Source of the DNA: Pseudomonas asiatica
GTDB taxonomy: Bacteria; Pseudomonadota; Gammaproteobacteria; Pseudomonadales; Pseudomonadaceae
Direction: 5' to 3'
Length of the DNA: 64,000 nucleotides
Assembly (NCBI RefSeq): GCF_009932335.1
Contig: NZ_BLJF01000001.1
Location: 1,922,001-1,986,000, forward strand
The notes under the pieces are model-generated. The model worked only from the letters and a program-made list of their open reading frames with translations. It made no database searches and was not told the origin of the DNA. This document shows positions 17,274 through 24,802 of this stretch, one piece after another. The position numbers and the translations under genes were made by a program. Position 1 is the first letter of the stretch. Every line of letters begins with the position of its first letter.

Positions 17274-17960
17274 TCAGACAGCAGCAGCAACCGGGGCCAG
17301 GGTTGGGCCGTGTTGAACGCGCTCTGGTGCTTTGTGCACCATGGTGTAGGCATAGTCGACACCCATGCCGTAGGCGCCGGAGTGTTCTTTCACCAGTGCC
17401 ATGACGGCATCGTAGGTATCGCGGTTTTTCCAGTCGCGCTGCCACTCCAGCAGCACTTGTTGCCAGGTCACCGGAACCACGCCTGCCTGAATCATGCGCT
17501 GCATGGCGTAGTCGTGGGCTTCCTTGGTGGTGCCACCGGAGGCGTCGGCAACCATGTAGATTTCATAGCCGGCATCGTTCATCGCCGACAGCGCGAAGGT
17601 GGTGTTGCACACCTCCGTCCACAGGCCGGAAACGATGATCTTGTTGCGCCCGTTTTTCTTCAGCGCGTCACGCACCTTCTGGTCATCCCAGGAGTTCATG
17701 GAGGTTCGCTCCAGCAGCGGAGCGTCGGGGAAGACGGCGAGCAGCTCGGGGTAGGTGTGCCCAGAGAAGCTTTCAGTCTCGACCGTCGTGATGGTGGTGG
17801 GCACATTGAAAATCCTGGCTGCCTTGGCCAGGCCCACGGTGTTATTCTTCAGCGTCTGGCGGTCGATGCTCTGGACGCCGAAGGCCATCTGTGGCTGCTG
17901 ATCGATGAAGATCAGCTGGCTGTTGAATGGGGTCAGTACTTCAGTTTTCGGATTGTTCAT
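17274..17960 (-). CDS. Isochorismatase-family hydrolase (YcaC-like)
   Basis: A 228-residue cysteine-hydrolase fold protein: Asp20 in LIFIDQQPQM and the probable nucleophile Cys118 in SGLWTEVCNTTFAL, followed by YMVADASGGTTKEAHDYAM. The overall layout matches YcaC-like proteins, whose physiological substrates are unknown. It is divergent from the RidA-like gene with about 260 bases between them, including a 16-bp perfect palindrome, so the two may share a regulator. Confidence 0.85.
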   Translation of the reverse strand: MNNPKTEVLTPFNSQLIFIDQQPQMAFGVQSIDRQTLKNNTVGLAKAARIFNVPTTITTVETESFSGHTYPELLAVFPDAPLLERTSMNSWDDQKVRDALKKNGRNKIIVSGLWTEVCNTTFALSAMNDAGYEIYMVADASGGTTKEAHDYAMQRMIQAGVVPVTWQQVLLEWQRDWKNRDTYDAVMALVKEHSGAYGMGVDYAYTMVHKAPERVQHGPTLAPVAAAV

Positions 17961-18129
17961 TTGTGTTCCCTGTCAGCTGGATGATGGTCATCGCACAAGT
18001 CACGGCGCCTGCTTTCTGCAGGCTGTGCTGAGGCACTGGATGACGTCCTCAGTGATGCCCGTTGCTTGAGTCCGAGAACAAGATAGCCAATCGCAGAGCG
18101 AAGCGGTGGCGCACTTTTGCGCTCTCAAA

Positions 18130-18145
18130 GGCGCATTAATGCGCC
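18130..18145. promoter_or_regulatory. 16-bp perfect palindrome in divergent promoter region
   Basis: GGCGCATTAATGCGCC reads identically on both strands. It lies between the divergent isochorismatase-like (start 17960) and RidA-like (start 18224) genes, 79 bases before the latter. The size and symmetry fit an operator for a dimeric regulator; the LysR gene at 18706-19683 is the closest candidate. No binding evidence. Confidence 0.45.
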
Positions 18146-18223
18146 CTTCGTTTGTTCATCCTGTTGCTAGTATTCGCACGCAAACGCGGATCTACCTGAT
18201 CCGGTTTACGCCAGGAGAAAGCG

Positions 18224-18685
18224 ATGGCAGCTTCACAACCACTCAACAAACAAACCGCCTATTGGGGCGTTCCGTGGGAGAATTCCTACGGGTATCCGCA
18301 GGCACGGCGGGTAGGGGACGAGATCTACGTATCGGGCCAGTTCAATCATGACGAGGAAGGGAACCTGGTCGCGCCGGCACCCTTGGATCGTGACGGCAGG
18401 CCCTGTGATTTCTCTTCGATGGGGGATCAGATGCGCGCCGCCTACGACAATATTGCCAAGCTGCTCGCGCTATACGGAGCGACGCTTGAAGATGTCGTGG
18501 AAGAGACGCTCTACGTACTGGACATGGACGCGGCCTTTGCCGTGGTCGGCAAGGTGCGCAAGGCCGCCTACGGCACGGAACGGCCTCAATGCGCCAGCAA
18601 CATCATCGGCGTATCGAGGCTTGCCCAGCGCCCACAGCTGATCGAAATCGCCTGCAAAGCGGTACTTGGCTCACACGCAGAGTGA
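18224..18685 (+). CDS. RidA-family (YjgF/YER057c) protein lacking the usual active-site Arg
   Basis: A 153-residue protein with the RidA fold signatures (RRVGDEIYVSGQFNHD, MRAAYDNIAKLLALYGATLE, DVVEETLYVLDM). In enamine/imine deaminases a conserved Arg precedes the V-E-V-A-R-L strand; here the aligned residues are A-S-N before IIGVSRL, so Arg seems replaced by Ser. This places it outside the canonical deaminase group. The gene is convergent with a LysR gene and shares a terminator hairpin with it. Confidence 0.82.
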   Translation: MAASQPLNKQTAYWGVPWENSYGYPQARRVGDEIYVSGQFNHDEEGNLVAPAPLDRDGRPCDFSSMGDQMRAAYDNIAKLLALYGATLEDVVEETLYVLDMDAAFAVVGKVRKAAYGTERPQCASNIIGVSRLAQRPQLIEIACKAVLGSHAE

Positions 18686-18691
18686 CCCGCA

Positions 18692-18720
18692 CTCCCGGTT
18701 TCGCTCTACGTGACCGGGAG
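18692..18720. terminator. Bidirectional hairpin between convergent RidA-like and LysR genes
   Basis: CTCCCGGT and ACCGGGAG form a perfect 8-bp stem with a 13-base loop, starting 7 bases after the RidA-like stop and spanning the LysR stop. The position suits a shared terminator. There is no long T run on either side. Confidence 0.5.
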
Positions 18721-19683
18721 TACCAGTTGGCCCTCGATCAACGGCTTCTGGTTGGCAACGGCAGCTGCACAGAACGTCATGAACGCTTTGACTCGCCACG
18801 ATTTGCGGATGTCCTGGTGCGTCAGCAGCCACAGCTCATCCTGCAGCTCCGGCACCACCGGGCCGACGCGTTCAAGTCCAGGCGTGATATCACCCAGCAT
18901 GCAGGGCAAGAAACCCACTCCCAGGCCAGCCGCGATTGCAGCACTTGCCGCCGCAACCGAATCGGTGCGGTACGAGATGCACTCGGCTGCGACCCTGTTT
19001 TCGACATAGCTCGTTGCCTTGAGGCCGCGTAGCGCTGCGGAATAGGAAACCCATGCCTGGCCTTCAGTGAACAGAGGAGTAGGCGATGTGTGGTTGCTGC
19101 TGCCGTACGGAGCCCAGGCGATTGTGGCCAGTTTGCGGCCCACCAGGCTTTCGGCGGGTTTCCTGGTCGCCCGAACCGCTATATCCGATTCGTCTCGCGC
19201 AAGGCTCAGTGATTCGTTGCCCACCAGCACCTCAATCGTGATGCCTTCATTGAGGGCCTTGAAGTCCGCGATGATGGGGGTGAGGAAGTAAAGCAGCAGT
19301 GAGTCGCTGGTAGTGATACGAAGCTTTCCGAGTGGCCCCTGGCCGGCGCGCGAAACGCGTCGCGTCACGCTGACGATGTCCAGCTCCACGCGCTCGGCGA
19401 GGGCACGCAATTCCGCACCCTCGATGGTGAGCAGATAGCCCGATTTGCGGTGATCGAACAAGGCTACGCCAAGTGTTTTTTCAACCTGGGAGACCCTGCG
19501 GGAGACGGTGGACACGTTGATGCCGAGCTTCTTGGCTGTGGCAGCGCGATTGCCACACTCACTGAGCGTTTTGATGATCCGCAGGTCGTCCCAGGAGAGC
19601 TGGTTGGCAGCCTCGCCCACGTTCCATTTCACGTCCTTGGGGGTAGCCGGGGCAGTTGGGGCATTTCCAGGTGACGACTTCAC
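18706..19683 (-). CDS. LysR-family transcriptional regulator
   Basis: A 325-residue protein with an unusually long lead of about 30 residues before the HTH (LSWDDLRIIKTLSECGNRAA, INVSTVSRRVSQVEKTLG), followed by a LysR effector domain (PLGKLRITTSDSLLLYFLTP). It may control the RidA-like and isochorismatase-like pair next to it, inferred only from proximity. The ATG at 19683 is the first in frame; a start closer to the HTH cannot be excluded. Confidence 0.83.
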   Translation of the reverse strand: MKSSPGNAPTAPATPKDVKWNVGEAANQLSWDDLRIIKTLSECGNRAATAKKLGINVSTVSRRVSQVEKTLGVALFDHRKSGYLLTIEGAELRALAERVELDIVSVTRRVSRAGQGPLGKLRITTSDSLLLYFLTPIIADFKALNEGITIEVLVGNESLSLARDESDIAVRATRKPAESLVGRKLATIAWAPYGSSNHTSPTPLFTEGQAWVSYSAALRGLKATSYVENRVAAECISYRTDSVAAASAAIAAGLGVGFLPCMLGDITPGLERVGPVVPELQDELWLLTHQDIRKSWRVKAFMTFCAAAVANQKPLIEGQLVLPVT

Positions 19684-19848
19684 GAAATCCGTTCCAGATC
19701 AGATTGCAACGATCATACGAGAAGGGGCTGCGTGAACCAAGTATCAGCATGAAGGCGAAGGAGGGGGCTTCGGTCGTCCCTTCATGCACACTCAACACTT
19801 GTCGGCGTTATCCTGTCTGTTGAGCCGAGAGTCTTTGGGGAATTACTC

Positions 19849-20271
19849 ATGCGCAAGTTGACACTGTTGTTGGCGATCGCTGCATTTGCTGGTTGCCAGG
19901 CGCCGATGCCAACTGCCAACCCACAGATGGCTTGGGTCGATCTCTCGACGCCATTCCCGAATGACCGTGTGCTGTTGGCCGAACGCCTGGATAAACAACG
20001 CCTGCGCGACGGGCGCTTCTTTGAGGTCAGCCCCGGCAGCCATGAATTGGTCGTCAGGTTCGACTACGAAGTAAATGGTGGCGGTGGCATCAGCCTGATG
20101 GGAGGCACCACGGTAAGGCAATGCTACCTGACCCTCGACTACGAGCATTTCAAGGCTGGGCAGCGCTACGTGCTCGAGGCCCGCTCCATGGCCATGACGC
20201 CAGAGGCGAGGCTTTATGATGCGAAGGGAGAGATTGTGGCAGAGGTTACGGAGTTCTATTGCCTGATGTGA
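19849..20271 (+). CDS. Small outer- or inner-membrane lipoprotein
   Basis: A 140-residue protein with a lipoprotein signal peptide ending LAIAAFAGC, lipidated Cys at residue 16. The mature part (about 125 residues) is beta-rich, with the pattern [25 protein letters not shown] and [10 protein letters not shown] seen in small Pseudomonas PEGA-like envelope lipoproteins. Two further Cys (QCYLTL and FYCLM) could form a disulfide. Ala after Cys1 gives no Lol-avoidance signal. Function unknown. Confidence 0.8.
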   Translation: MRKLTLLLAIAAFAGCQAPMPTANPQMAWVDLSTPFPNDRVLLAERLDKQRLRDGRFFEVSPGSHELVVRFDYEVNGGGGISLMGGTTVRQCYLTLDYEHFKAGQRYVLEARSMAMTPEARLYDAKGEIVAEVTEFYCLM

Positions 20272-20348
20272 TGGTGCTGCGTACATCAATGACTGGCATG
20301 GTTGCTTGGCGACCCTGGATAATGGAGGGGAATCACAAGGGCCATGCC

Positions 20349-20762
20349 ATGCTGACCATCTCTAATAATGTGCACCTGCCAGACGCCGAAATCGAACTGA
20401 CATACATCCGCGCGCAAGGCGCAGGTGGGCAGAATGTCAACAAGGTGTCCAGCGCCGTGCATCTGCGCTTCGACATCACTGCCTCGTCGCTACCCGAGTT
20501 TTACAAGGAGCGGTTGTTGGCGCTGCGTGACAATCGCATCACCGGCGACGGCGTGTTGATCATCAAGGCGCAACAATACCGCACACAGGAGCAGAACCGT
20601 GCGGATGCACTGGCGCGCCTTGCCGAGTTGATCATCAATGCCGGCAAGACCGAGAAGAAACGCCGTCCCACCAAGCCAACCCTCGGCTCGAAGACCCGTC
20701 GCCTCGAAGGAAAAGCCAGGCGCAGCACTGTCAAGGCGGGTCGAGGCAAGGTGGAGTTCTAG
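20349..20762 (+). CDS. arfB: Alternative ribosome-rescue factor ArfB (YaeJ)
   Basis: A 137-residue protein with the catalytic GGQ loop ([21 protein letters not shown] near residues 18-38) and a long basic tail ([20 protein letters not shown]) that enters the empty mRNA channel. It hydrolyses peptidyl-tRNA on ribosomes stalled without a stop codon. The ATG at 20349 gives the standard family length. A longer frame overlaps the previous gene and is unlikely. It is the last core-like gene before the probable island. Confidence 0.92.
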   Translation: MLTISNNVHLPDAEIELTYIRAQGAGGQNVNKVSSAVHLRFDITASSLPEFYKERLLALRDNRITGDGVLIIKAQQYRTQEQNRADALARLAELIINAGKTEKKRRPTKPTLGSKTRRLEGKARRSTVKAGRGKVEF

Positions 20763-20781
20763 GCTCTGGGTGAAAGAGATT

Positions 20782-20814
20782 ATGAACGTGCGCGTCCAAA
20801 TACGTCATTTAACA
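20782..20814 (+). repeat. Left copy of the island-flanking 33-bp direct repeat
   Basis: It contains ATGAACG, six variable bases, then TCCAAATACGTCATTTAACA. The last 20 bases are identical to those at 49228-49247 and the full 33 bases match at 30 positions. Its final ATTTAACA equals 8 of 11 bases of a XerD half-site, but no XerC half-site follows. It lies 20 bases after the arfB stop. Confidence 0.8.
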
Positions 20815-21156
20815 AGTGGGCGATGTCAGGTGTTCATAAGCAGCTCAAAAGCCTGAAATTACTGGCTAACCGCTCTAGAGATTAACGTGCTTGTTCATCG
20901 ACTGATGTTCATAGACCTAGTCTTCTCCGCCGTCCTTACGTGCGGGCAGGGGATTTTGTATCTGGTCCTATGGAGGTCGAAATATGGGAGATGGCTCGTG
21001 CTGACTGGTTAGAAAGGACAACTGCCAGTCGCTAGTTTTACGGTATCAGTCACCGCCAGCTTCGAATTGTAAGCTACCCTCCGAAAGGTCCGAAAGGCAG
21101 CTCTGGGTCGAAAGCGGTCATCCTCGAAGGATGTCGCCAGTAAGGTCAATGCTCCC

Positions 21157-21192
21157 CCGCATGCAGGTTATTCATGGGCCACCTGCATGCGG
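21157..21192 (-). terminator. Hairpin downstream of the MFS transporter gene
   Basis: CCGCATGCAGGT and ACCTGCATGCGG form a perfect 12-bp stem with a 12-base loop, 19 bases past the MFS stop codon. No T run follows on the minus strand, so it may be a weak terminator or a transcript-stabilising element. Confidence 0.5.
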
Positions 21193-21210
21193 TATCACCT
21201 AGTCAGCCGT

Positions 21211-22509
21211 CTATTTTCTCTCCTTGACCATGAAGCTAAGAACGATGGTCAGCACGGTAGCCAAGCAAAGCATGAATGCCATGCCCATCAAGCCGGCGCT
21301 GAAGGATCCAGTGACATCCTTGAGCCAGCCGACTGCGTAAGGTCCTACTAAGCCACCAAGGCTGCCAGTCGCGTTGATGAAAGCAATACCCCCAGCGGCG
21401 GCTTGCTTGCTCAAAAATGTCGACGGGATGCTGTAGAAACAGGTCCGCACGGAGCAGAGTCCAATCAATGCTACTGTGAGCCCGAATAGAGCTGGAAGTA
21501 AGTCACTGTAAACCACAGAGAAAATGAAGCCAGCCGCGCCCGTGCCGCATGTTAGTGCAAGGTGCAGAATGTAGCGTCTTTTCCTGGCGAGCACTTTTGC
21601 CCAGATCAACATGGCTGCGCTTGCAATCACATAAGGGGCAGCCGAGATCCACCCGATTTGCATATTGGTCAAGTTGTGACTCTTGAGGATCTGTGGAAGC
21701 CAAACACCGATACCTAGGATACCAATGATGTAGCTGAAGAGGATTCCTGCGAGCAACCAAACCCGCGGATCCTTGAGCGACTGTTTAAAGCTGTGTGCGC
21801 TCTTAGATTCATGCTCGGCATCAAGAACTGCCTGAAGTGCCTGCTTCTCCTCAGGAGTGAGCCAGTGCGCATCAGCTGGCTTGTCGGCCAGCAAACGCAA
21901 ACACAAGAGTCCCAGGAAACATGCCGGAAGACCCTGCAAGACAAGCAACCACTGCCACCCTGCAAAGCCCCAGATACCATCCATTTCCAACATGGCGGCA
22001 GACAAGGGGCCGCCGAGCACGGAGGACATTGGAATCGCGAAGAGAAACCAAGCCATGACCTTCGTGCGGTAATGAGCGGGGAACCACAACGAAAGGAAGA
22101 AGATCACGCCAGGGAAGAAACCTGCTTCGGCAATCCCAGCAAGTAACCTAATCGCGGCATAGCTGGTAGGGCCTTGTGCAAGGGAGGTGGCGGCGGCAAA
22201 CAATCCCCAGGTAATCATGATTCTCGCAAGCCAGCGACGTGCACCGTATTTATAGAGTGCCAGATTACTTGGCACCTCAAATATACAGTAACCTAAGTAG
22301 AAGATCCCTGCAGCAAAGCCAAACTGCGACGCTGTGAGCCCGAGATCGTCGTTCATCGTTAGTGAAGCGAATCCTACGTTTGTGCGATCCAAATAGTTGA
22401 AGAAGTAAGCAAGCGCTAGTAGCGGTATAAGTCGTATTGCAGCTTTTTTACACGCGCGTATTTCGGCAGGATCTCTTTCCTGCGCGATGGGTGCAGTCAA
22501 GGTTGTCAT
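21211..22509 (-). CDS. MFS transporter, anion:cation symporter (ACS) type
   Basis: A 432-residue, 12-helix transporter. The loop between helices 2 and 3 and the segment FFNYLDRTNVGFA in helix 1 match the ACS family (hexuronate, phthalate, tartrate and related organic-anion carriers). Residues 38-60 include the typical D-R-x-N-V/I-G motif. A proton-coupled importer of an organic acid is the likely role. It is transcribed away from the IclR gene and separated from it by 564 bases, so its link to module A is uncertain. Confidence 0.87.
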   Translation of the reverse strand: MTTLTAPIAQERDPAEIRACKKAAIRLIPLLALAYFFNYLDRTNVGFASLTMNDDLGLTASQFGFAAGIFYLGYCIFEVPSNLALYKYGARRWLARIMITWGLFAAATSLAQGPTSYAAIRLLAGIAEAGFFPGVIFFLSLWFPAHYRTKVMAWFLFAIPMSSVLGGPLSAAMLEMDGIWGFAGWQWLLVLQGLPACFLGLLCLRLLADKPADAHWLTPEEKQALQAVLDAEHESKSAHSFKQSLKDPRVWLLAGILFSYIIGILGIGVWLPQILKSHNLTNMQIGWISAAPYVIASAAMLIWAKVLARKRRYILHLALTCGTGAAGFIFSVVYSDLLPALFGLTVALIGLCSVRTCFYSIPSTFLSKQAAAGGIAFINATGSLGGLVGPYAVGWLKDVTGSFSAGLMGMAFMLCLATVLTIVLSFMVKERK

Positions 22510-22861
22510 TTAGGTAACCGTTATTTTTGTAGGGGCAGGGTCGGGCAGCATAGAGCAGAGAAAACGATCAGTGCCAAAACCTTTTAGCCATGACTTGCTA
22601 TAACTTTTCGGCATGCCCGGACCATGCTTAATTGGTATCGTTACTTATGAAAACAAAGCATTTGTTGTTTTTTTGTTGTTACTTATCCTTCGGGTCGCCC
22701 TGACAAGCCATGAACATAAAATATGGGTGCTTCAAGACTAACTATGGACTGTGGTCCCCACATGTTGAAATTCATGCTTGGGATTGAGCTGAACGCCAAA
22801 GGCTAGGTTTTCTGGAGCGTCAGGCATGTCATGGCTCTGGAACAGCCAATGGAGATGGGCG

Positions 22862-22913
22862 ATGCCAATGCTAAATTCGCAAATCGGGCTTATGCCAACT
22901 GCTAAGTTCCGCT
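22862..22913 (+). repeat. Two related repeats resembling IS21-family terminal repeats
   Basis: ATGCCAATGCTAAATTCGC is followed 10 bases later by ATGCCAACTGCTAAGTTCCGC (split here as ATGCCAACTGC + TAAGTTCCGC). Short repeats ending in GCTAAGTTCC-like sequence occur at the multiple-repeat termini of IS21-type elements. No transposase gene remains nearby. The identification is from memory of such ends and is tentative. Confidence 0.35.
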
Positions 22914-22975
22914 GAAGGGGCAGGTTTTTCCAGTACTTGGTGATGACATCTGGTTAATGCCCAGGGCTTTCTCAC

Positions 22976-23016
22976 ACCGCTTAGCTACCGTGCGGGTTTG
23001 CTAGGCGGTTTTTTTT
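22976..23016 (+). terminator. Orphan rho-independent terminator
   Basis: ACCGCTTAGC and GCTAGGCGGT pair (with one G-T wobble) around a 14-base loop and are followed by eight T. Orientation is plus, but the nearest plus-strand gene upstream is more than 2 kb away. It is therefore probably the leftover end of a deleted gene or insertion sequence. Confidence 0.6.
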
Positions 23017-23073
23017 GGTCGGTTGTATGAAGATTGGGCAAAAGGGCAGTGCTCGCGTAGTTATGCTCTCCGC

Positions 23074-23910
23074 TCACTCGTCCCCGGGCTGGTTGAGTGA
23101 TGCTCGGATGGATTCTGCGAGCGACAGGAGGATTGGAGCATACCGATCGATGACTCCTTCGGGAGCTTCGACCGTTGAAAGGCTGATGTTCAGAGCGTGT
23201 GTCTTGTAGACCGGGTGGTTCAGTGGGGTAGCGATAGCGATGACTTCAGGCTGCCATGAAGCAACGCAATAGCCGTTGTTTTCTACATCGGTAATCGCGG
23301 CCTCGATATCTGATATGAGCTGTTCAGCTCTGGCTTCGCATCGTCTTGATCTGAACAGCTCGATCAGGGGCCGTCGTTGCGCGTCGTTCAGGATCGAGAG
23401 ATAGGCTCTACCCAAAGATGTCATTTCCATGGGCAGCCGCTGGCCGGTCAGTACGTTTCGCGGAGATTTGCGTTTACTAAAACGTATCGACTCGAGGTAG
23501 ATCATCTCGTCGCCGTCCGCTGCGGCTAGGCCAACATTCACTTGATGGTCTCGCGCCACCTGGGCCATCAGAGGCGTAGCGACTTGAAGCAGAAAGCTGC
23601 CGTGGTACATGGAGTGAGCCATGCCAAGTACCGAAGGCGCTAGCCTGTAGCCCCTGGAAATACTGTCGAAATCCAGGAAACCAGACCGTACGAGGGTCTG
23701 TGTAAGCCTGCTGACAGTGGACTTTGATAGTCCGGTGATCTCGCTCAGGTCCCCATTGGTCAGATGTTCGCTGCCAGGTCTGAAGGCGCGAAGAATATCT
23801 AGCCCGCGCTCCAGCGAGCGATTGAGCGGTGCCTTGCCTTGCCCGGGAATGTGAGGGGAGGTAAGGCCGCTCTCGCCATGTTCCAATAGGTGGAACGGTC
23901 GCGTTGTCAT
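23074..23910 (-). CDS. IclR-family transcriptional regulator
   Basis: A 278-residue protein: N-terminal winged HTH (LERGLDILRAFRPGSEHLTN, ITGLSKSTVSRLTQTLVRSG) and a C-terminal GAF-like IclR effector domain (VNVGLAAADGDEMIYLESI, LGRAYLSILNDAQRRPLIEL). IclR proteins sense small organic acids or aromatics and often control adjacent catabolic operons. The ATG at 23910 has GGGAGA upstream; a GTG three codons earlier is possible. It is divergent from the crotonase/synthetase genes, its likely targets. Confidence 0.87.
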   Translation of the reverse strand: MTTRPFHLLEHGESGLTSPHIPGQGKAPLNRSLERGLDILRAFRPGSEHLTNGDLSEITGLSKSTVSRLTQTLVRSGFLDFDSISRGYRLAPSVLGMAHSMYHGSFLLQVATPLMAQVARDHQVNVGLAAADGDEMIYLESIRFSKRKSPRNVLTGQRLPMEMTSLGRAYLSILNDAQRRPLIELFRSRRCEARAEQLISDIEAAITDVENNGYCVASWQPEVIAIATPLNHPVYKTHALNISLSTVEAPEGVIDRYAPILLSLAESIRASLNQPGDE

Positions 23911-23992
23911 GAAAATCACTCTCCCTCAGATTGGAATCAAGCTTGGCTCATTGCTGGGCGGTCAATCAACCGAATAATAAGAGAGGCACCGC

Positions 23993-24799
23993 ATGACGAC
24001 TTCCACGGAATTGTCAACTCCGATCGACCTTACCGTCACTGACGGTATTGCAACCCTGACGCTCAACCGTCCAGAGGCACGTAACGCCATAAGCGATGAA
24101 ATGCGATCGCTGCTCATCGAGCACCTTGAGCATGTCGCGGCGGACAGCAGCATCAAAGCGCTGATCCTGACCGGCGCTGGCAAAGGGTTCTGCGCCGGCG
24201 GCGACATCAAGGGCATGCAAGCCCGAATGAGTGCACCGGCCGGTTCGGTAGCTTTCAACGGCTGGAAGCGTCAGCAGCGCGTCCACCACGCAGTGTCTCT
24301 GCTCCATAACCTGCCTAAACCCACCATCGCTGCAGTCAATGGCGCGGCAACCGGACTGGGCTGCGACATGGCGCTGAGCTGTGACTTCATCATCGCCTCC
24401 GAGCAAGCTTCGTTCGCTATGAGTTACATCGCGCGGGGCCTGATCCCTGATGGCGGTGGTTTGTACTTCCTTCCACGCCGTGTAGGGCTGAGCAAAGCAA
24501 AAGAGTTGATCTTCAGCGGCCGCGCCGTTTCGCCACTCGAAGCACAGCAGATCGGGATGATCGATCGCGTGGCACCGCATGAGAACCTTCTCCCTGCAGC
24601 TCAGCATTGGGCTCAGCAGATCTCTGCTGGCTCGGCTACTGCTCTGGCGCTGAGCAAGTCGATCCTGAACAACACCTTTGAGCTGACTCAGAGCCAGATC
24701 TTCTCCATGGGCAGCCAAGCCCAGGGCATCTGCTACACCTCCAGCGAGCATCAGGAGTCGGTTGCCGCCTTCCTTGCTGGCAAGGCAGAGCGGAGCTAA
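23993..24799 (+). CDS. Enoyl-CoA hydratase/isomerase family protein, PaaG-like
   Basis: A 268-residue crotonase with the oxyanion-hole loops (GKGFCAGGDIKGM near residue 67 and NGAATGLGCDMALS near 117). The two catalytic Glu of true enoyl-CoA hydratases are not present. Instead Asp153 in GLIPDGGGLYFLPR matches the PaaG-type isomerase arrangement seen at 52748. It therefore more likely isomerises a double bond or ring-derived CoA ester than hydrates one. It sits 3 bases before the acyl-CoA synthetase gene, in one operon divergent from IclR. Confidence 0.85.
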   Translation: MTTSTELSTPIDLTVTDGIATLTLNRPEARNAISDEMRSLLIEHLEHVAADSSIKALILTGAGKGFCAGGDIKGMQARMSAPAGSVAFNGWKRQQRVHHAVSLLHNLPKPTIAAVNGAATGLGCDMALSCDFIIASEQASFAMSYIARGLIPDGGGLYFLPRRVGLSKAKELIFSGRAVSPLEAQQIGMIDRVAPHENLLPAAQHWAQQISAGSATALALSKSILNNTFELTQSQIFSMGSQAQGICYTSSEHQESVAAFLAGKAERS

Positions 24800-24802
24800 A
24801 TC

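Larger units (their letters stand above)
20763..21210. other. 448-bp gene-free stretch, left edge of the probable island
   Basis: No supported gene. It holds the left 33-bp repeat (20782-20814), then about 340 bases of unassigned sequence with in-frame stops in all frames, and a 12-bp-stem hairpin before the MFS gene. Base composition is visibly less GC-rich than the preceding genes. Confidence 0.6.
22510..23073. other. 564-bp gene-free stretch with IS-terminus-like repeats
   Basis: No supported gene. It is AT-richer than its surroundings. It holds two tandem-like motifs around 22862-22913 and a plus-strand hairpin with a T run near 22976-23016 that terminates no visible gene. The stretch looks like remnant sequence from an earlier insertion. 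Confidence 0.55.
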
